A program made the translations under genes and the position numbers. This document shows positions 46,349-54,893 of a stretch of DNA of 64,000 nucleotides, in pieces. Source of the stretch: Serratia sp. DD3 (GTDB lineage Bacteria > Pseudomonadota > Gammaproteobacteria > Enterobacterales > Enterobacteriaceae); the NCBI RefSeq assembly GCF_000496755.2, contig NZ_AYKS02000049.1, positions 44,441 through 108,440 on the forward strand, read 5' to 3'. Numbering within the stretch: the stretch's first letter is position 1; each line of letters begins with the position of its first letter. The notes beneath the pieces were generated by a model, which ran no database searches, was not told the DNA's origin, and saw only the letters and a list, made by a program, of their open reading frames with translations.

Positions 46349-46436
46349 TATACCCGATGAACGCCAAACCGCATGGCTCCCCAGCAACCAGCTAAAGCCA
46401 GCCACTGGGGTGAAATGCCACTTGAAACCGGGTATA
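46349..46436. repeat. Short ERIC-like palindrome (88 bp) inside the catabolic operon
   Basis: From TATACCCGATGAACG to CTTGAAACCGGGTATA, with an inner GCTCCCCAGC ... CCACTGGGGTG pair. The termini and the CCCCAG/CTGGGG core are ERIC-like but the element is 39 bases shorter than standard. In the mRNA it would fold between the AtzF-C-like and NCS1 genes. Confidence 0.55.
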
Positions 46437-46448
46437 TAAGGCTAAGAC

Positions 46449-46841
46449 TTAGCCAGTAAAGGTTTCACCGGTATACTGACGCCAGCCACCCTGCTCGGTA
46501 ATTTCCTTTTGCCCTTCCAGCAGCCAAGGTTCGGCTAATACCCCGAGCACCACACTGCCATCCTGCAATTTCACTTTACCAATCGACAACCCTTCAGGTT
46601 CGCTCAGTAATAGGGTGGCAAATGAAGCCATCGGCAGTTCCCACAGCTCTAGCGGAACAGAAATCCCCCCTTCCATCACCCGGATCATCCCTGGATGACG
46701 ATCATTAATGCTCCACAAACGGTAGTGGGCATCGGTTTGATCTTCACGAACAAAAACACCGCCGGCGGCAATCATATTGCCGTTCAATTCCAAACCACGC
46801 ATCAAAGTGCCATTTACGGCAACCAAAGTCGTCTGGCTCAT
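46449..46841 (-). CDS. Stand-alone allophanate hydrolase C-terminal (AtzF-C-like) domain protein
   Basis: 130 residues starting after GAAAGGAAAGAACG. The sequence lines up by eye with the C-terminal domain of allophanate hydrolase (AtzF/DUR1,2): VNGTLMRGLELNGNM near the start, then YRLWSINDRHPGMIRV, GGISVPLELWELP, GLSIGKVKLQDGSVVLGVL and EITEQGGWRQY. In the two-domain enzyme this domain decarboxylates N-carboxycarbamate, the product of the amidase domain. Here it occurs without the amidase. It begins 17 bases after the carbamate kinase gene. Decarboxylation of a carbamate-like intermediate is the natural hypothesis. Confidence 0.72.
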   Translation of the reverse strand: MSQTTLVAVNGTLMRGLELNGNMIAAGGVFVREDQTDAHYRLWSINDRHPGMIRVMEGGISVPLELWELPMASFATLLLSEPEGLSIGKVKLQDGSVVLGVLAEPWLLEGQKEITEQGGWRQYTGETFTG

Positions 46842-46858
46842 CGTTCTTTCCTTTCCTG

Positions 46859-47818
46859 TTAGGGCTTAATCCAAGTGCCGGTCTGGTGATTCAGTGCGGC
46901 TTTAATGGCTTGAGGGCTGGTGATCAAACCCTGGCCGGTTTTTCCTTGTTGCTTGCTGTTCATCACAAAACGCAGAATCGCTTCCACCTTCGGCTGCATA
47001 CTACCGGCACCAAACTGCCCTTGCTGCAACAAATCCTGTGCCTGTTCAATGCTTAATGCATCCAACCACTGCTGTTGTGGCGTACCGAAATTAATTGCTA
47101 CCTGTTCGACCCCAGTAGGGATCATCAGCAAGTCTGCGCCCAGTTGTTCAGCCAGCAGTGCAGAAGCCAGATCTTTATCGATCACCGCTTCCACGCCACG
47201 TAGTTGTTGGTGCTCATCCTGCACCACCGGGATACCGCCGCCGCCACAGGCGATAACAATACAGCCCTGCGCCAACAGTTGAGCAATCACCTCCCGCTCG
47301 ATAATCTCCAGTGGCATCGGTGACGCTACGGTACGCCGCCAACCACGGCCCGCATCTTCCATCACCGTCCAGCCCAACTTCTGCTGGCGCTCCAATGCAG
47401 TCTGGTGATCAAAGAAGGCGCCTACTGGCTTGCTCGGGTGCTGGAAGGCCGCATCATCGGCACTCACCAGAGTTTGCGTGACCAAAGCCACTACCGGCCG
47501 TTGGATACCGCGACGTAGCAATTCGTTATGCAGCGCTTTCTGGAACATGTAACCAATGGCACCCTGGGTATCACCCACGGCATAATCCAGTGGAACCGGT
47601 GCAACTTCTTCCGCCGCCAGTTCTGAGCGGCGCAGAATAAAGCCTACCTGTGGTCCGTTGCCATGAGTCAATACCAGATCCCAACCGGCCTCGATCATCT
47701 CGACAACATGCCCCACCGTTTCCATCACGGCCTGATACTGGTCTGGGATGCTGTTATGTTGGTCGTCCTGGATCAGTGCGTTACCACCAACAGCAACCAC
47801 CGCTAAAGGTCTGCTCAT
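46859..47818 (-). CDS. Carbamate kinase
   Basis: 319 residues of the amino-acid kinase family. It makes ATP from carbamoyl phosphate and ADP, giving carbamate that decays to NH3 and CO2. Motifs: AVGGNALIQ at the N-terminus, LTHGNGPQVGFI, PLDYAVGDTQGAIGYM, CGGGGIPVVQDE and VIDKDLASALLAEQ. It overlaps the ylbE-like gene by four bases (ATGA). Context with FdrA and YlbE makes it the counterpart of E. coli YbcF (AllK), rather than the arginine-deiminase ArcC. Confidence 0.93.
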   Translation of the reverse strand: MSRPLAVVAVGGNALIQDDQHNSIPDQYQAVMETVGHVVEMIEAGWDLVLTHGNGPQVGFILRRSELAAEEVAPVPLDYAVGDTQGAIGYMFQKALHNELLRRGIQRPVVALVTQTLVSADDAAFQHPSKPVGAFFDHQTALERQQKLGWTVMEDAGRGWRRTVASPMPLEIIEREVIAQLLAQGCIVIACGGGGIPVVQDEHQQLRGVEAVIDKDLASALLAEQLGADLLMIPTGVEQVAINFGTPQQQWLDALSIEQAQDLLQQGQFGAGSMQPKVEAILRFVMNSKQQGKTGQGLITSPQAIKAALNHQTGTWIKP

Positions 47819-49236
47819 ACTGATTCTCCTGCTGGCAACGTTTGCGCCAATGCTTCAATGGCTTCAACAAAACACGACATTGGTGCAGTTGTAATCCCGG
47901 CGCCAATCTGCCCAACCCCGGCTTCTTTATGGGCGATTCCGGTGTTAATTACTGGCAGAATCTGACGATCGGCCACTTTACGCGCATCAATACCCGCCGC
48001 TGTCGGCGCAAAATTCAAGGCTGGCAACGTAAAGGCTGGGTTAGCCCCAATGGTGATAAACTGCATACGACGGCTGTTATTGGTGGCATCTGCTGGCGTA
48101 CCACCAACAAATTTCACGATGGCCGGTGAAGACGCCATGGCAAAACCGCCGACCCCAGCAGTTTCAGTAATCGCGCTATCCCCCAAATCAGCCGCAGCGT
48201 CATCAACGCCATAACCTGGGAAGAACAGCCCTTCCACGGCGTTGGCCGGTGCCTGGAACCAGCGGTCACCGGTACCGGATAAACGGATACCAAAGTTGAC
48301 ACCATTACGTGCCATCACGGTGACCATTGAGCTGTAAGGCACGCCAGTGGCCGCATCCATCATGGCTTTACAAGCCGCCATGGATAGATTGAGGAAGAAG
48401 TGATCATTACCGGTAATAAATGCCACCACGCGCTGCAACGTTTCTACCGGCAGGTTGCAAGTCAGTAATGCCGGTACCAGACGCTTAATCAGCAAACCTG
48501 TCGCTGCGGAGTTACGGTTATGAACCTCATCCCCCATATGCAGGGCTTGCGCCATCAGTGGTTTCAATTCCAACTCACCAATCTGACGAACGGCCGCTTT
48601 TAACGCTGGAGCCAGTTCTTGCTTCATCCACTGCAAACGCTGCAACACTTCATCATTGTTGGCACCAAAGCGCAGGACTTTACCCAACCCTTCATTGAAG
48701 TTGCTAAACGCGCGCTGGCCATTGGTTTTATTCTCAATCACCCAGACTGGCATGGATGGACTGATGATACCCGCCATCGGGCCCACAGCCTGGTGATGAT
48801 GGCAAGGCTCCAGAGCCACTTTACCGTCTAGCACCAAACGTTCAGCCGCCTGATGATCGTTAGCCCATCCCTCAAACAGGATCGCACCAATGATCGCGCC
48901 TTTCACCGGGCCGCACATATCTGGCCAGGCAATCGGTGGCCCAGAATGCAGGATCAACTTACGCTCGGCCATCGCCGGGATAGCCTCCGCCGCACTCATC
49001 ACGTCAATCAGTACCGGTTGAGCGCTCAGGTAACGCTCAAAAGCGATCTGGTTAGCTTGTTCAACCAGCGGATGACGGACCAATGCCGCCAGGTCCAGAC
49101 CGGCCTGAATATTACCCATTGCAGGTGGCTGCCATTGCAACGCAACCACATCACCTTGGGCTTGTTTTAAGTTATCGGCAAAACCGGCCAGCCCGGCGTT
49201 AACCACTTTCAATGGCTGTTGAAATAATGGGTTCAT
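47815..49236 (-). CDS. ylbE: YlbE/AllG-like protein (DUF1116), putative carbamoyltransferase subunit
   Basis: 473 residues, DUF1116. It begins MNPLFQQPLKVVNAG after ACGGAGAAACAGC. Recognisable blocks: MSAAEAIPAMAERKLILHSG, GPIAWPDMCGPVKGAIIGA-type stretch (WPDMCGPVKGAI), GPMAGIISPSMPVWVIENK, AATGLLIKRLVPALL and SAITETAGVGGFAMA. In E. coli YlbE acts with FdrA and YlbF in oxamate carbamoyltransfer (oxalurate + phosphate to oxamate + carbamoyl phosphate). No YlbF-like (DUF2877) gene is in this cluster. It overlaps both neighbours by four bases, so the three proteins are likely made in fixed ratio. Confidence 0.85.
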   Translation of the reverse strand: MNPLFQQPLKVVNAGLAGFADNLKQAQGDVVALQWQPPAMGNIQAGLDLAALVRHPLVEQANQIAFERYLSAQPVLIDVMSAAEAIPAMAERKLILHSGPPIAWPDMCGPVKGAIIGAILFEGWANDHQAAERLVLDGKVALEPCHHHQAVGPMAGIISPSMPVWVIENKTNGQRAFSNFNEGLGKVLRFGANNDEVLQRLQWMKQELAPALKAAVRQIGELELKPLMAQALHMGDEVHNRNSAATGLLIKRLVPALLTCNLPVETLQRVVAFITGNDHFFLNLSMAACKAMMDAATGVPYSSMVTVMARNGVNFGIRLSGTGDRWFQAPANAVEGLFFPGYGVDDAAADLGDSAITETAGVGGFAMASSPAIVKFVGGTPADATNNSRRMQFITIGANPAFTLPALNFAPTAAGIDARKVADRQILPVINTGIAHKEAGVGQIGAGITTAPMSCFVEAIEALAQTLPAGESV

Positions 49237-50792
49237 GCTGTTTCTCCGTTTTTCTCAGCCTGAATACGAGCCACCAGGCTAGCCCACAACGCCGCCTGGG
49301 CATTGCAACCAGCAACCAGTACACCTGCCTCACGCAGTGCAGCAACTTGACGTGAACGCTGTTGGGGATCGGCTTCTGTTCCACAGACATGGGCAATCAG
49401 TAACGGGCCATTGCTGCTGTGATGTTTAGCCAGTAAAGCCAGCAGTTCAGTAGCCGGTTCCGCAGAGGCGCCATAACCCAAGACCAGATCAAACAACACC
49501 ACGGCAGTTTCTGGATCATTCAGTTCCTGCTCGATACGCTGGTTACGCAGGGTAGGGTCGATCATCGGGTGTGGTCTGCCACGGGTGAAATCATCGTCAC
49601 CCATATCGATCAAGGTATGCCCTTCACTACGCCAGATATCTGCTAAACGGGTGTTGCCTTTAACAGGGGTGTTGGATGCGGCAATAAAGCCTTGCTGTTG
49701 GCATAGCAACTGGCCTTCATAACAGAAGGTTCCACCGGCGAAGACGCCACGGATAGCCCAACGGGAAGCCGCTAAGTCTCCAATGACTGACTCCAGGATC
49801 TCAATATCCTGCTGTGGAATACGAGTGACTGAATCAGGTACTACGGTGCCATTAGCCAGTGCCACGGCAATGCCGGCTGCATCAGCCAATGTGGCGGCGG
49901 CAGTCACCCCTGGACGGGTGATATCTTCCGCTGCAGCACCCAGGAAGTTCACCACTACTGGCTTGCCACACGCCTGGGCACGCTCAAGAATGCGCTCTGC
50001 TACTGGACGAGCGGGTGGTTTGGAGATCAGAACAATCACCTGAGTTGCCGGATCCGCAGCCAGCGCTTGCAAGCCGTGCAACATGGAAATCCCGCCGATC
50101 TCTTCATGCAAATCGTGCCCACCGGTACCTAGTGCCTGGGAAATCCCCGCACCAAGCTGATCAATACGGCAGCTCACTTCCTGCAAGCCGGTGCCTGATG
50201 CCCCAACAATGCCAATCGAGCCACCTTTCACCACGTTAGCAAAACCCAGTGGTAACCCATTGATAATGGCAGTGCCACAATCCGGGCCCATCACCAGGCG
50301 GTTTTTACGCTGCGCCAACAGTTTGATCTGTTTTTCCTGCTCCAGGCTAACGTTGTCACTGAACAACATCACGTTCATATCCAGATGCAGCGCCTTGATA
50401 GCTTCAGCCGCCGCATAATCCCCAGGCACGGAAATCAACGCCAGATTAATGTCCGGCTGTTGTTCCGCTGCCATTTCGAGACTCACCAAAGTCGGTGCAC
50501 GCAAGCCGTCCGAGTTGCTTTCCTTTGGCTTGCTATTAAGTCGTTGGTGGGCAATTTCCAGCGCCTCACGGCAAGCGTCTTCTTCGCCACGCACCGCAAT
50601 AATCAGATCGTTTGGCCCGGCCTTGCAGCCATCATCCAAACCGGCGTCACGTAGTTGGCTAAGGTTGGTTTCCGTCCCCATGACGACGGAGGCCTGTTCA
50701 ATACCAGGGAGTTTGCTAATCTGTGCAGAAATCTGCATCAGCGAAACCGAGTCCTGATAAAGATTGGCAAAAACTTTATGCATTACACTCAT
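49233..50792 (-). CDS. fdrA: FdrA-family acyl-CoA synthetase-like / carbamoyltransferase subunit
   Basis: 519 residues related to succinyl-CoA synthetase subunits. The N-terminus FANLYQDSVSLMQISAQIS matches the E. coli FdrA YxDSVxLM start. Then VSLEQEKQIKLLAQRKNRLV, MGPDCGTAIINGLPLGFANV, GIVGASGTGLQEVSC (nucleotide/CoA-type loop), MGDDDFTRGRPHPMIDPTLR, and the C-terminal lobe VVLFDLVLGYGASAEPATEL. FdrA has been assigned to oxamate carbamoyltransferase together with YlbE and YlbF. It is the first gene of the overlapping fdrA-ylbE-carbamate kinase trio; an in-frame ATG at 50783 is an alternative start. Confidence 0.85.
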   Translation of the reverse strand: MSVMHKVFANLYQDSVSLMQISAQISKLPGIEQASVVMGTETNLSQLRDAGLDDGCKAGPNDLIIAVRGEEDACREALEIAHQRLNSKPKESNSDGLRAPTLVSLEMAAEQQPDINLALISVPGDYAAAEAIKALHLDMNVMLFSDNVSLEQEKQIKLLAQRKNRLVMGPDCGTAIINGLPLGFANVVKGGSIGIVGASGTGLQEVSCRIDQLGAGISQALGTGGHDLHEEIGGISMLHGLQALAADPATQVIVLISKPPARPVAERILERAQACGKPVVVNFLGAAAEDITRPGVTAAATLADAAGIAVALANGTVVPDSVTRIPQQDIEILESVIGDLAASRWAIRGVFAGGTFCYEGQLLCQQQGFIAASNTPVKGNTRLADIWRSEGHTLIDMGDDDFTRGRPHPMIDPTLRNQRIEQELNDPETAVVLFDLVLGYGASAEPATELLALLAKHHSSNGPLLIAHVCGTEADPQQRSRQVAALREAGVLVAGCNAQAALWASLVARIQAEKNGETA

Positions 50793-50988
50793 CGCATTTA
50801 CCTGTTCGAGTTTTGCCCGTCACTGGTGTTCGGGCGGAAGGGTTCTTGACTGAAAACAATGATTTTCAGCCTATTAAAACCAGAAAATTGAGATCCGAGT
50901 TGATTCTAGCTATCGGCAATCTCCCTGCCACTTGAACCGCTCTACCATTTGAATCTCTCTACCACTTGAATAACAAAGAAAAGAGTTG

Positions 50989-51115
50989 ATACTCGCAATA
51001 ACCTGAGTTGCAGGAGGGGGAGCAAGGCCGCAGGCTGCCAGTCACAGGAATAAACCATGAACCTGGCGCGAACGGCTGTCGCCAACGCAGATGCAGCTTG
51101 CCCTATTACGAGTAT
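50989..51115. repeat. Divergent ERIC-like element (127 bp)
   Basis: Ends GATACTCGCAATA (from 50988) and TATTACGAGTATC (to 51116) are inverted repeats matching at 12 of 13 positions, and the element between is 127 bases. The interior contains AGTCACAGG and GGCTGTCGCCAACGCAGATG. The core differs from the standard ERIC sequence, so it is an old or variant copy. Confidence 0.6.
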
Positions 51116-51304
51116 CTTGCCGGGCTCAGAGTGAGCGTTGCCATGCTGTCAAAGCGTGTCACATGCCGGCTAATCCATTAAGAAATGCCGGAAACACCGT
51201 GACTGTCATGGGTTTCTCACCCGAATCCGGCGGTACTACCCACGATACCCCGGCTCACTCAAGTTACCGCGGACAAGCCGGCCGCTTGAGTGGCAATGAG
51301 TATC

Positions 51305-51527
51305 TATACCCAAAATCATTCAAGTTGCTTAATAGCCCGAGATACTCGGGACAAGCCTACTGAGGGGCTATGATGGGATACTTCCCTGTATCCCACTCTG
51401 CGGGCCGACAGGTGTCGTTCAAATTTGCTCCTGGCAAATTTGTCGGCGGCTCACGCCGCTACGCCCCCTTCAGCACGCTTTCCCTAATAACAAGCTTGAT
51501 CGAGCATCTTCATTGATCACGAGTATA
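51305..51527. repeat. Composite ERIC-like element carrying an internal insert
   Basis: Starts as an ERIC arm (TATACCCAAAATCATTCAAG) and ends as the opposite arm (CATCTTCATTGATCACGAGTATA), but is about 223 bases long. Inside are small hairpins (CCCGAGATACTCGGG; CAAATTTGCTCCTGGCAAATTTG; CGGCGGCTCACGCCGC). It directly abuts the full ERIC at 51528. Confidence 0.5.
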
Positions 51528-51654
51528 TATACCCAAGTTCAATGAAGTTGCAGGTAGGCGACAAGTGAGCGAGTCCCTAGGAGCATAGATAACTATGTGA
51601 CTAGGGCGAACGAACGTAGTCAACAACCCTGCAGCTTCCTTGGCGACGGGTATA
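51528..51654. repeat. ERIC element, full length (127 bp)
   Basis: From TATACCCAAGTTCAATGAAG to TTGGCGACGGGTATA, 127 bases. The core GAGTCCCTAGGAGCATAG ... CTATGTGACTAGGGCGAACG is standard, inverted relative to the copies at 5159 and 9072. It lies four bases after the stop of the cysteine hydrolase gene. Confidence 0.9.
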
Positions 51655-51657
51655 GGC

Positions 51658-52326
51658 TTATTTTTGTAAGCCAGCCACAATAGCGTTGGCATCACTGACC
51701 CAGCCAAAAATTGCGCCCTGGGCTTTGATCATTTCCAATGCGTATTTCTGGAACTCTGGGAAATAAGAACCGACACAATCTTGAGGAATAATACATTCGT
51801 AGCCACGGTCATTGGCTTCACGTACGGTGGTATTCACGCACACTTCGGTGGTCACACCGCAGACAATCAATGTCTTGATGCCATGATTTTGCAGGATCAA
51901 ATGCAGGTCGGTCTGGTAGAACGCGCCTTTGCCTGGCTTATCAATCACCGGCTCGCCTGCCTGTGGGTAGAGTTCAGGAATAATGTCATGGCCCGCTTCA
52001 CCGCGTACCAGAATGCGCCCCATCGGGCCATGGGTACCAATAAAGGTTTGACCGCCACGGGTCAATTTGGCTGGTGGGCAGTCGCTCAGATCGGCACGAT
52101 GACCCTCACGCGTATGGATCACTAACAAGCCCTGGCTGCGAGCGGCATCGAGGACACGTTTACAAGGTTCAATGGCGCTGCGAACGAAAGAAACATCGTT
52201 ACCCAGTGCTTCACCAAAGCCACCAGGTTCAACAAAATCTCTTTGCATATCAATCATCACCAGTGCGGTGCTGGCAGGGTCAAAGGGTAGATCGAAGGGT
52301 TCTGCATGAAAAACTTGCTGAGTCAT
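51658..52326 (-). CDS. Isochorismatase-family cysteine hydrolase, biuret hydrolase-like
   Basis: 222 residues from the ATG at 52326, after GTAGGAGATGTGTC. The catalytic triad of the family is visible: D26 in LVMIDMQRDF, K133 in DKPGKGAF and C163 in CGVTTEVCVNTTVREANDRG. It aligns by eye along its length with rhizobial biuret hydrolase (IHTREGHRADLSD, GRILVRGE-GHDIIPELYP, VIDKPGKGAF). Biuret hydrolase gives allophanate and NH3; relatives cleave ureidoacrylate (RutB) or N-carbamoylsarcosine. It lies upstream of fdrA on the same strand, across 865 bases of ERIC-type repeats, and fits as the first enzyme of the pathway. Confidence 0.78.
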   Translation of the reverse strand: MTQQVFHAEPFDLPFDPASTALVMIDMQRDFVEPGGFGEALGNDVSFVRSAIEPCKRVLDAARSQGLLVIHTREGHRADLSDCPPAKLTRGGQTFIGTHGPMGRILVRGEAGHDIIPELYPQAGEPVIDKPGKGAFYQTDLHLILQNHGIKTLIVCGVTTEVCVNTTVREANDRGYECIIPQDCVGSYFPEFQKYALEMIKAQGAIFGWVSDANAIVAGLQK

Positions 52327-52706
52327 GACACATCTCCTACATCGTTGAGATTTCTGGCCTTGAGGCCGACAATTTTGATAGGTAATTTTCAGTATAGTAG
52401 GGGGATCAACGGGGGATTTGACAGACAAACGATTTCGCCTGCAGCAACGAAATTTTTGCAACAGACAACCGTATAGAGGATTAATGTGAGATTACTGCAA
52501 GTTAGTGCTTTTAATTGCAATTAAATTGATGATAAATCGGCGCTACATATAAAAAAATTGTTTATGAAATGTGCGCTGAATCGCTGGAATCGTATAAAAA
52601 AGAGTAAATACCCATACTTTTTTAGGGGCATTTTATTTGCAGGACAGAAACAGCCGGTGTTTTTGCCCTGCAACTTGAATTAAGACCCGCCCCACGCGCA
52701 GTGACG
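52327..52706. promoter_or_regulatory. Spacer upstream of the cysteine hydrolase gene
   Basis: 380 bases, AT-rich in the middle. On the minus strand a -10-like TATACT lies near 52395, but no convincing -35 hexamer. TGCCCTGCAACTTGAATTAAG near 52661-52682 is an isolated ERIC arm next to the end of yigL. No gene is supported. Confidence 0.35.
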
Positions 52707-53507
52707 TTAACCCAGGAACATCTTGCGCAGATAATGCGGTACTGCGTCATCGGCATTAGAGCCAATCACGTCACGGTCGGGCAAGGTCTCTTTCAGCCGT
52801 TGGTGAGCATTTTGCATGATGCAACCTTTACCCGCCATCAACAACATTTCCAGGTCATTCATTCCGTCGCCAAAGGCGATACACTCCTTAAGGGAATAAC
52901 CAACAATCTTGGCAACAGCCTCCAGCGCATGACCTTTCGACACGCCACCAGCCATCACCTCCAGGCAGTTAGACAGTGAGAAACTGACGTTAACCCGATC
53001 ACCCCAACGTGCGTTAATGGCATCTTCCAATAACATCAATGGGCCGTGATCAGCACAAGTAAAGTACACCTTGCACACACCGTCAGTTTCCAACAAACCT
53101 GGCTCAAACACTTGATACCTAAAGACGGATTCTTGGAAAAACTCTTCCTGTTCCGGGCTTTCACGATTCACAAACCAGTCGTCATTACGGAAAACGTTGG
53201 TCAGAATATCTGGGTTGTTATGGACAATGTTATAGAGATCGTGAGCAATATCTTCGTCCAGGTTATGGCTGAAGATCAATTCCCCTTCGGTGTTGTGCAC
53301 TCGCGCACCGTTGGAAGTAATCATAAATGCACTGATGCCCAGGCTATCGCGGATTTGCGAAACGTCGATATGATGACGACCCGTGGCAAAAACAAAATGT
53401 ACACCGCGCTGCGTCAATAGCTGCAGAGTCTCTTTGGCGTAAGGGGTCAAGGTATGGTCTGGGGATAGCAGCGTGCCATCTAAATCAGAAGCGACGACGT
53501 GATACAT
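52707..53507 (-). CDS. yigL: HAD-family phosphatase YigL (pyridoxal phosphate/sugar phosphatase)
   Basis: Cytoplasmic Cof-type HAD phosphatase, 266 residues. E. coli YigL dephosphorylates pyridoxal phosphate and sugar phosphates and helps relieve glucose-phosphate stress. Motif I is DLDGTLLSPDH, motif II MITSNGARV, the conserved lysine is in GGVSKGHAL, and motif IV is IAFGDGMNDLEML. It lies 48 bases downstream of pldB on the same strand, as in E. coli. Confidence 0.95.
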   Translation of the reverse strand: MYHVVASDLDGTLLSPDHTLTPYAKETLQLLTQRGVHFVFATGRHHIDVSQIRDSLGISAFMITSNGARVHNTEGELIFSHNLDEDIAHDLYNIVHNNPDILTNVFRNDDWFVNRESPEQEEFFQESVFRYQVFEPGLLETDGVCKVYFTCADHGPLMLLEDAINARWGDRVNVSFSLSNCLEVMAGGVSKGHALEAVAKIVGYSLKECIAFGDGMNDLEMLLMAGKGCIMQNAHQRLKETLPDRDVIGSNADDAVPHYLRKMFLG

Positions 53508-53555
53508 AGCAATATGTTTTAACCTCTAGTGTATTGGCGGTAGCAACAGTACTAC

Positions 53556-54554
53556 CTAATAATGAGCAAAGAAACGCAGGATTGCGCCCAGTGCTTCGGC
53601 ACGCATCGCGTCCTGTTCAAACAGGATCTCATGACGAGCGCCATGGATAATCCACGGTTTGCCCCCTTCGCAAGGGTGCCCCGCATCGGATAACGCCTGA
53701 CAAAAAGCCCGATGAGAACGGTTGTCTACCACCCGTTCCTCACTGGCTTGCAATAATAGGAGCGGTGTGGTTATTTTAGCGGCTTCGGCAATAATTTGCT
53801 GCCCAGCCTGAATACTTTCCCTCACCCAATGATAAGTAGGGCCCCCAATCTGGATTTCCGGGTAATCGGCATAATAGTGCAGGTTACGGCGGTAACGCTC
53901 ACGGCTATGGGTCAGTGGGTTCACCACATAAGGGAGTGGTCGCCAGCGCCCGGTGCCTACCGCATAATAATCACGCATCGAAGGGTGATTCTCTGCCCAG
54001 TTCAGAATCGGGGTAGCCAGCCACCTTGGCATGGGCAAAGCAATACCAAACATCGGTGCACAGAGCGCCGCTGCAGCAAATGCCTGGGGTTCACGGGCCA
54101 GAAACTGTGCCAGGATCGCCGCCCCCATGGAGTGAGCCAAGGCAAAATAGTGCTGATAACCATAAGGTTCGACTTGTTGATGATAAAACTGAGCAAAGTC
54201 ATCGACATAATCAGCAAAATTGACCACATGACCACGGTGTCTATCGGTGAGTATACGCCCGGAACGCCCCTGACCACGGTGATCCAGGATCATGACGTCA
54301 TAACCTTGGTGAAACAGGTCGTAAGCCACTTCCGCATATTTGAGATAACTCTCAATACGGCCAGGGCTAATCACCACCACTCGCTGATGTACCGGTGAAC
54401 TCAGCCGGACAAAACGGATAGGAACCCCGGCGACACCAATAAATTCACCTTCCACCCGTTGCTGCCAAAAATCCAGCAATGGCCCGGTAGCAAAAGCAGA
54501 GAACTGCTCTTCACGGTTTAACCATTGGGTATCACTGAGCGTCAACAACGTCAT
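53556..54554 (-). CDS. pldB: Lysophospholipase L2 PldB
   Basis: Alpha/beta hydrolase, 332 residues, acting on 2-acyl lysophospholipids at the inner membrane. The nucleophile elbow is ALAHSMGAAILAQF; MILDHRGQGRSGR is the oxyanion-side loop; the acid and histidine lie in LLLQASEERVVDN and IHGARHEIL near the C-terminus. Order pldB-yigL, divergent from rhtB, is the E. coli arrangement. It probably works with PldA, 3.5 kb away, in phospholipid turnover. Confidence 0.95.
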   Translation of the reverse strand: MTLLTLSDTQWLNREEQFSAFATGPLLDFWQQRVEGEFIGVAGVPIRFVRLSSPVHQRVVVISPGRIESYLKYAEVAYDLFHQGYDVMILDHRGQGRSGRILTDRHRGHVVNFADYVDDFAQFYHQQVEPYGYQHYFALAHSMGAAILAQFLAREPQAFAAAALCAPMFGIALPMPRWLATPILNWAENHPSMRDYYAVGTGRWRPLPYVVNPLTHSRERYRRNLHYYADYPEIQIGGPTYHWVRESIQAGQQIIAEAAKITTPLLLLQASEERVVDNRSHRAFCQALSDAGHPCEGGKPWIIHGARHEILFEQDAMRAEALGAILRFFAHY

Positions 54555-54612
54555 TACTGGCCTTCTACGTAGCAGCTAGCCGATACAAAAACCGGCTCAA
54601 GATTAATGACAC

Positions 54613-54754
54613 TATACCCAAAATAATTCGAATTGCTTTACAAAACACTGAGCGTTTTGAACAGCACTTGCGCTGGCTCCGATAGGGGCGAACCTCACGG
54701 ACGAGGCGAGTAACGGCAGGCAACACCCAAGCAATTTGCAGGATGAAGGATATA
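54613..54754. repeat. ERIC-like element with atypical insert (142 bp)
   Basis: Arms TATACCCAAAATAATTCGAATT and AATTTGCAGGATGAAGGATATA. The interior contains AAAACACTGAGCGTTTTGAA (54642-54661), a palindrome also present, inverted, in the element before rsmD (20614-20639). It lies in the pldB/rhtB divergent spacer. Confidence 0.6.
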
Positions 54755-54893
54755 TCGCTTGAAAAACAATAGGTATAACTTATTGTGTCACAAATCAGCC
54801 CCAAGTTCATGCAAGTTGCTGCCGGAATATCAGCCAGTCACACCGTTCCGCTAGTTTGCAAACCATGGAAGAACACGTTCAGGAAGCCTGACA

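Noticed and set aside
46332..46448. Guanidine-type riboswitch within the carbamoyl-transfer cluster
   Set aside because: Such switches often accompany urea/allophanate genes, but I found no ACGR hairpin pair or ykkC-like core in the cluster's spacers; the spacer here is an ERIC-like palindrome.
51091..51363. 90-residue plus-strand frame in the spacer before fdrA
   Set aside because: It runs across ERIC-type repeats and has no credible start or domain.
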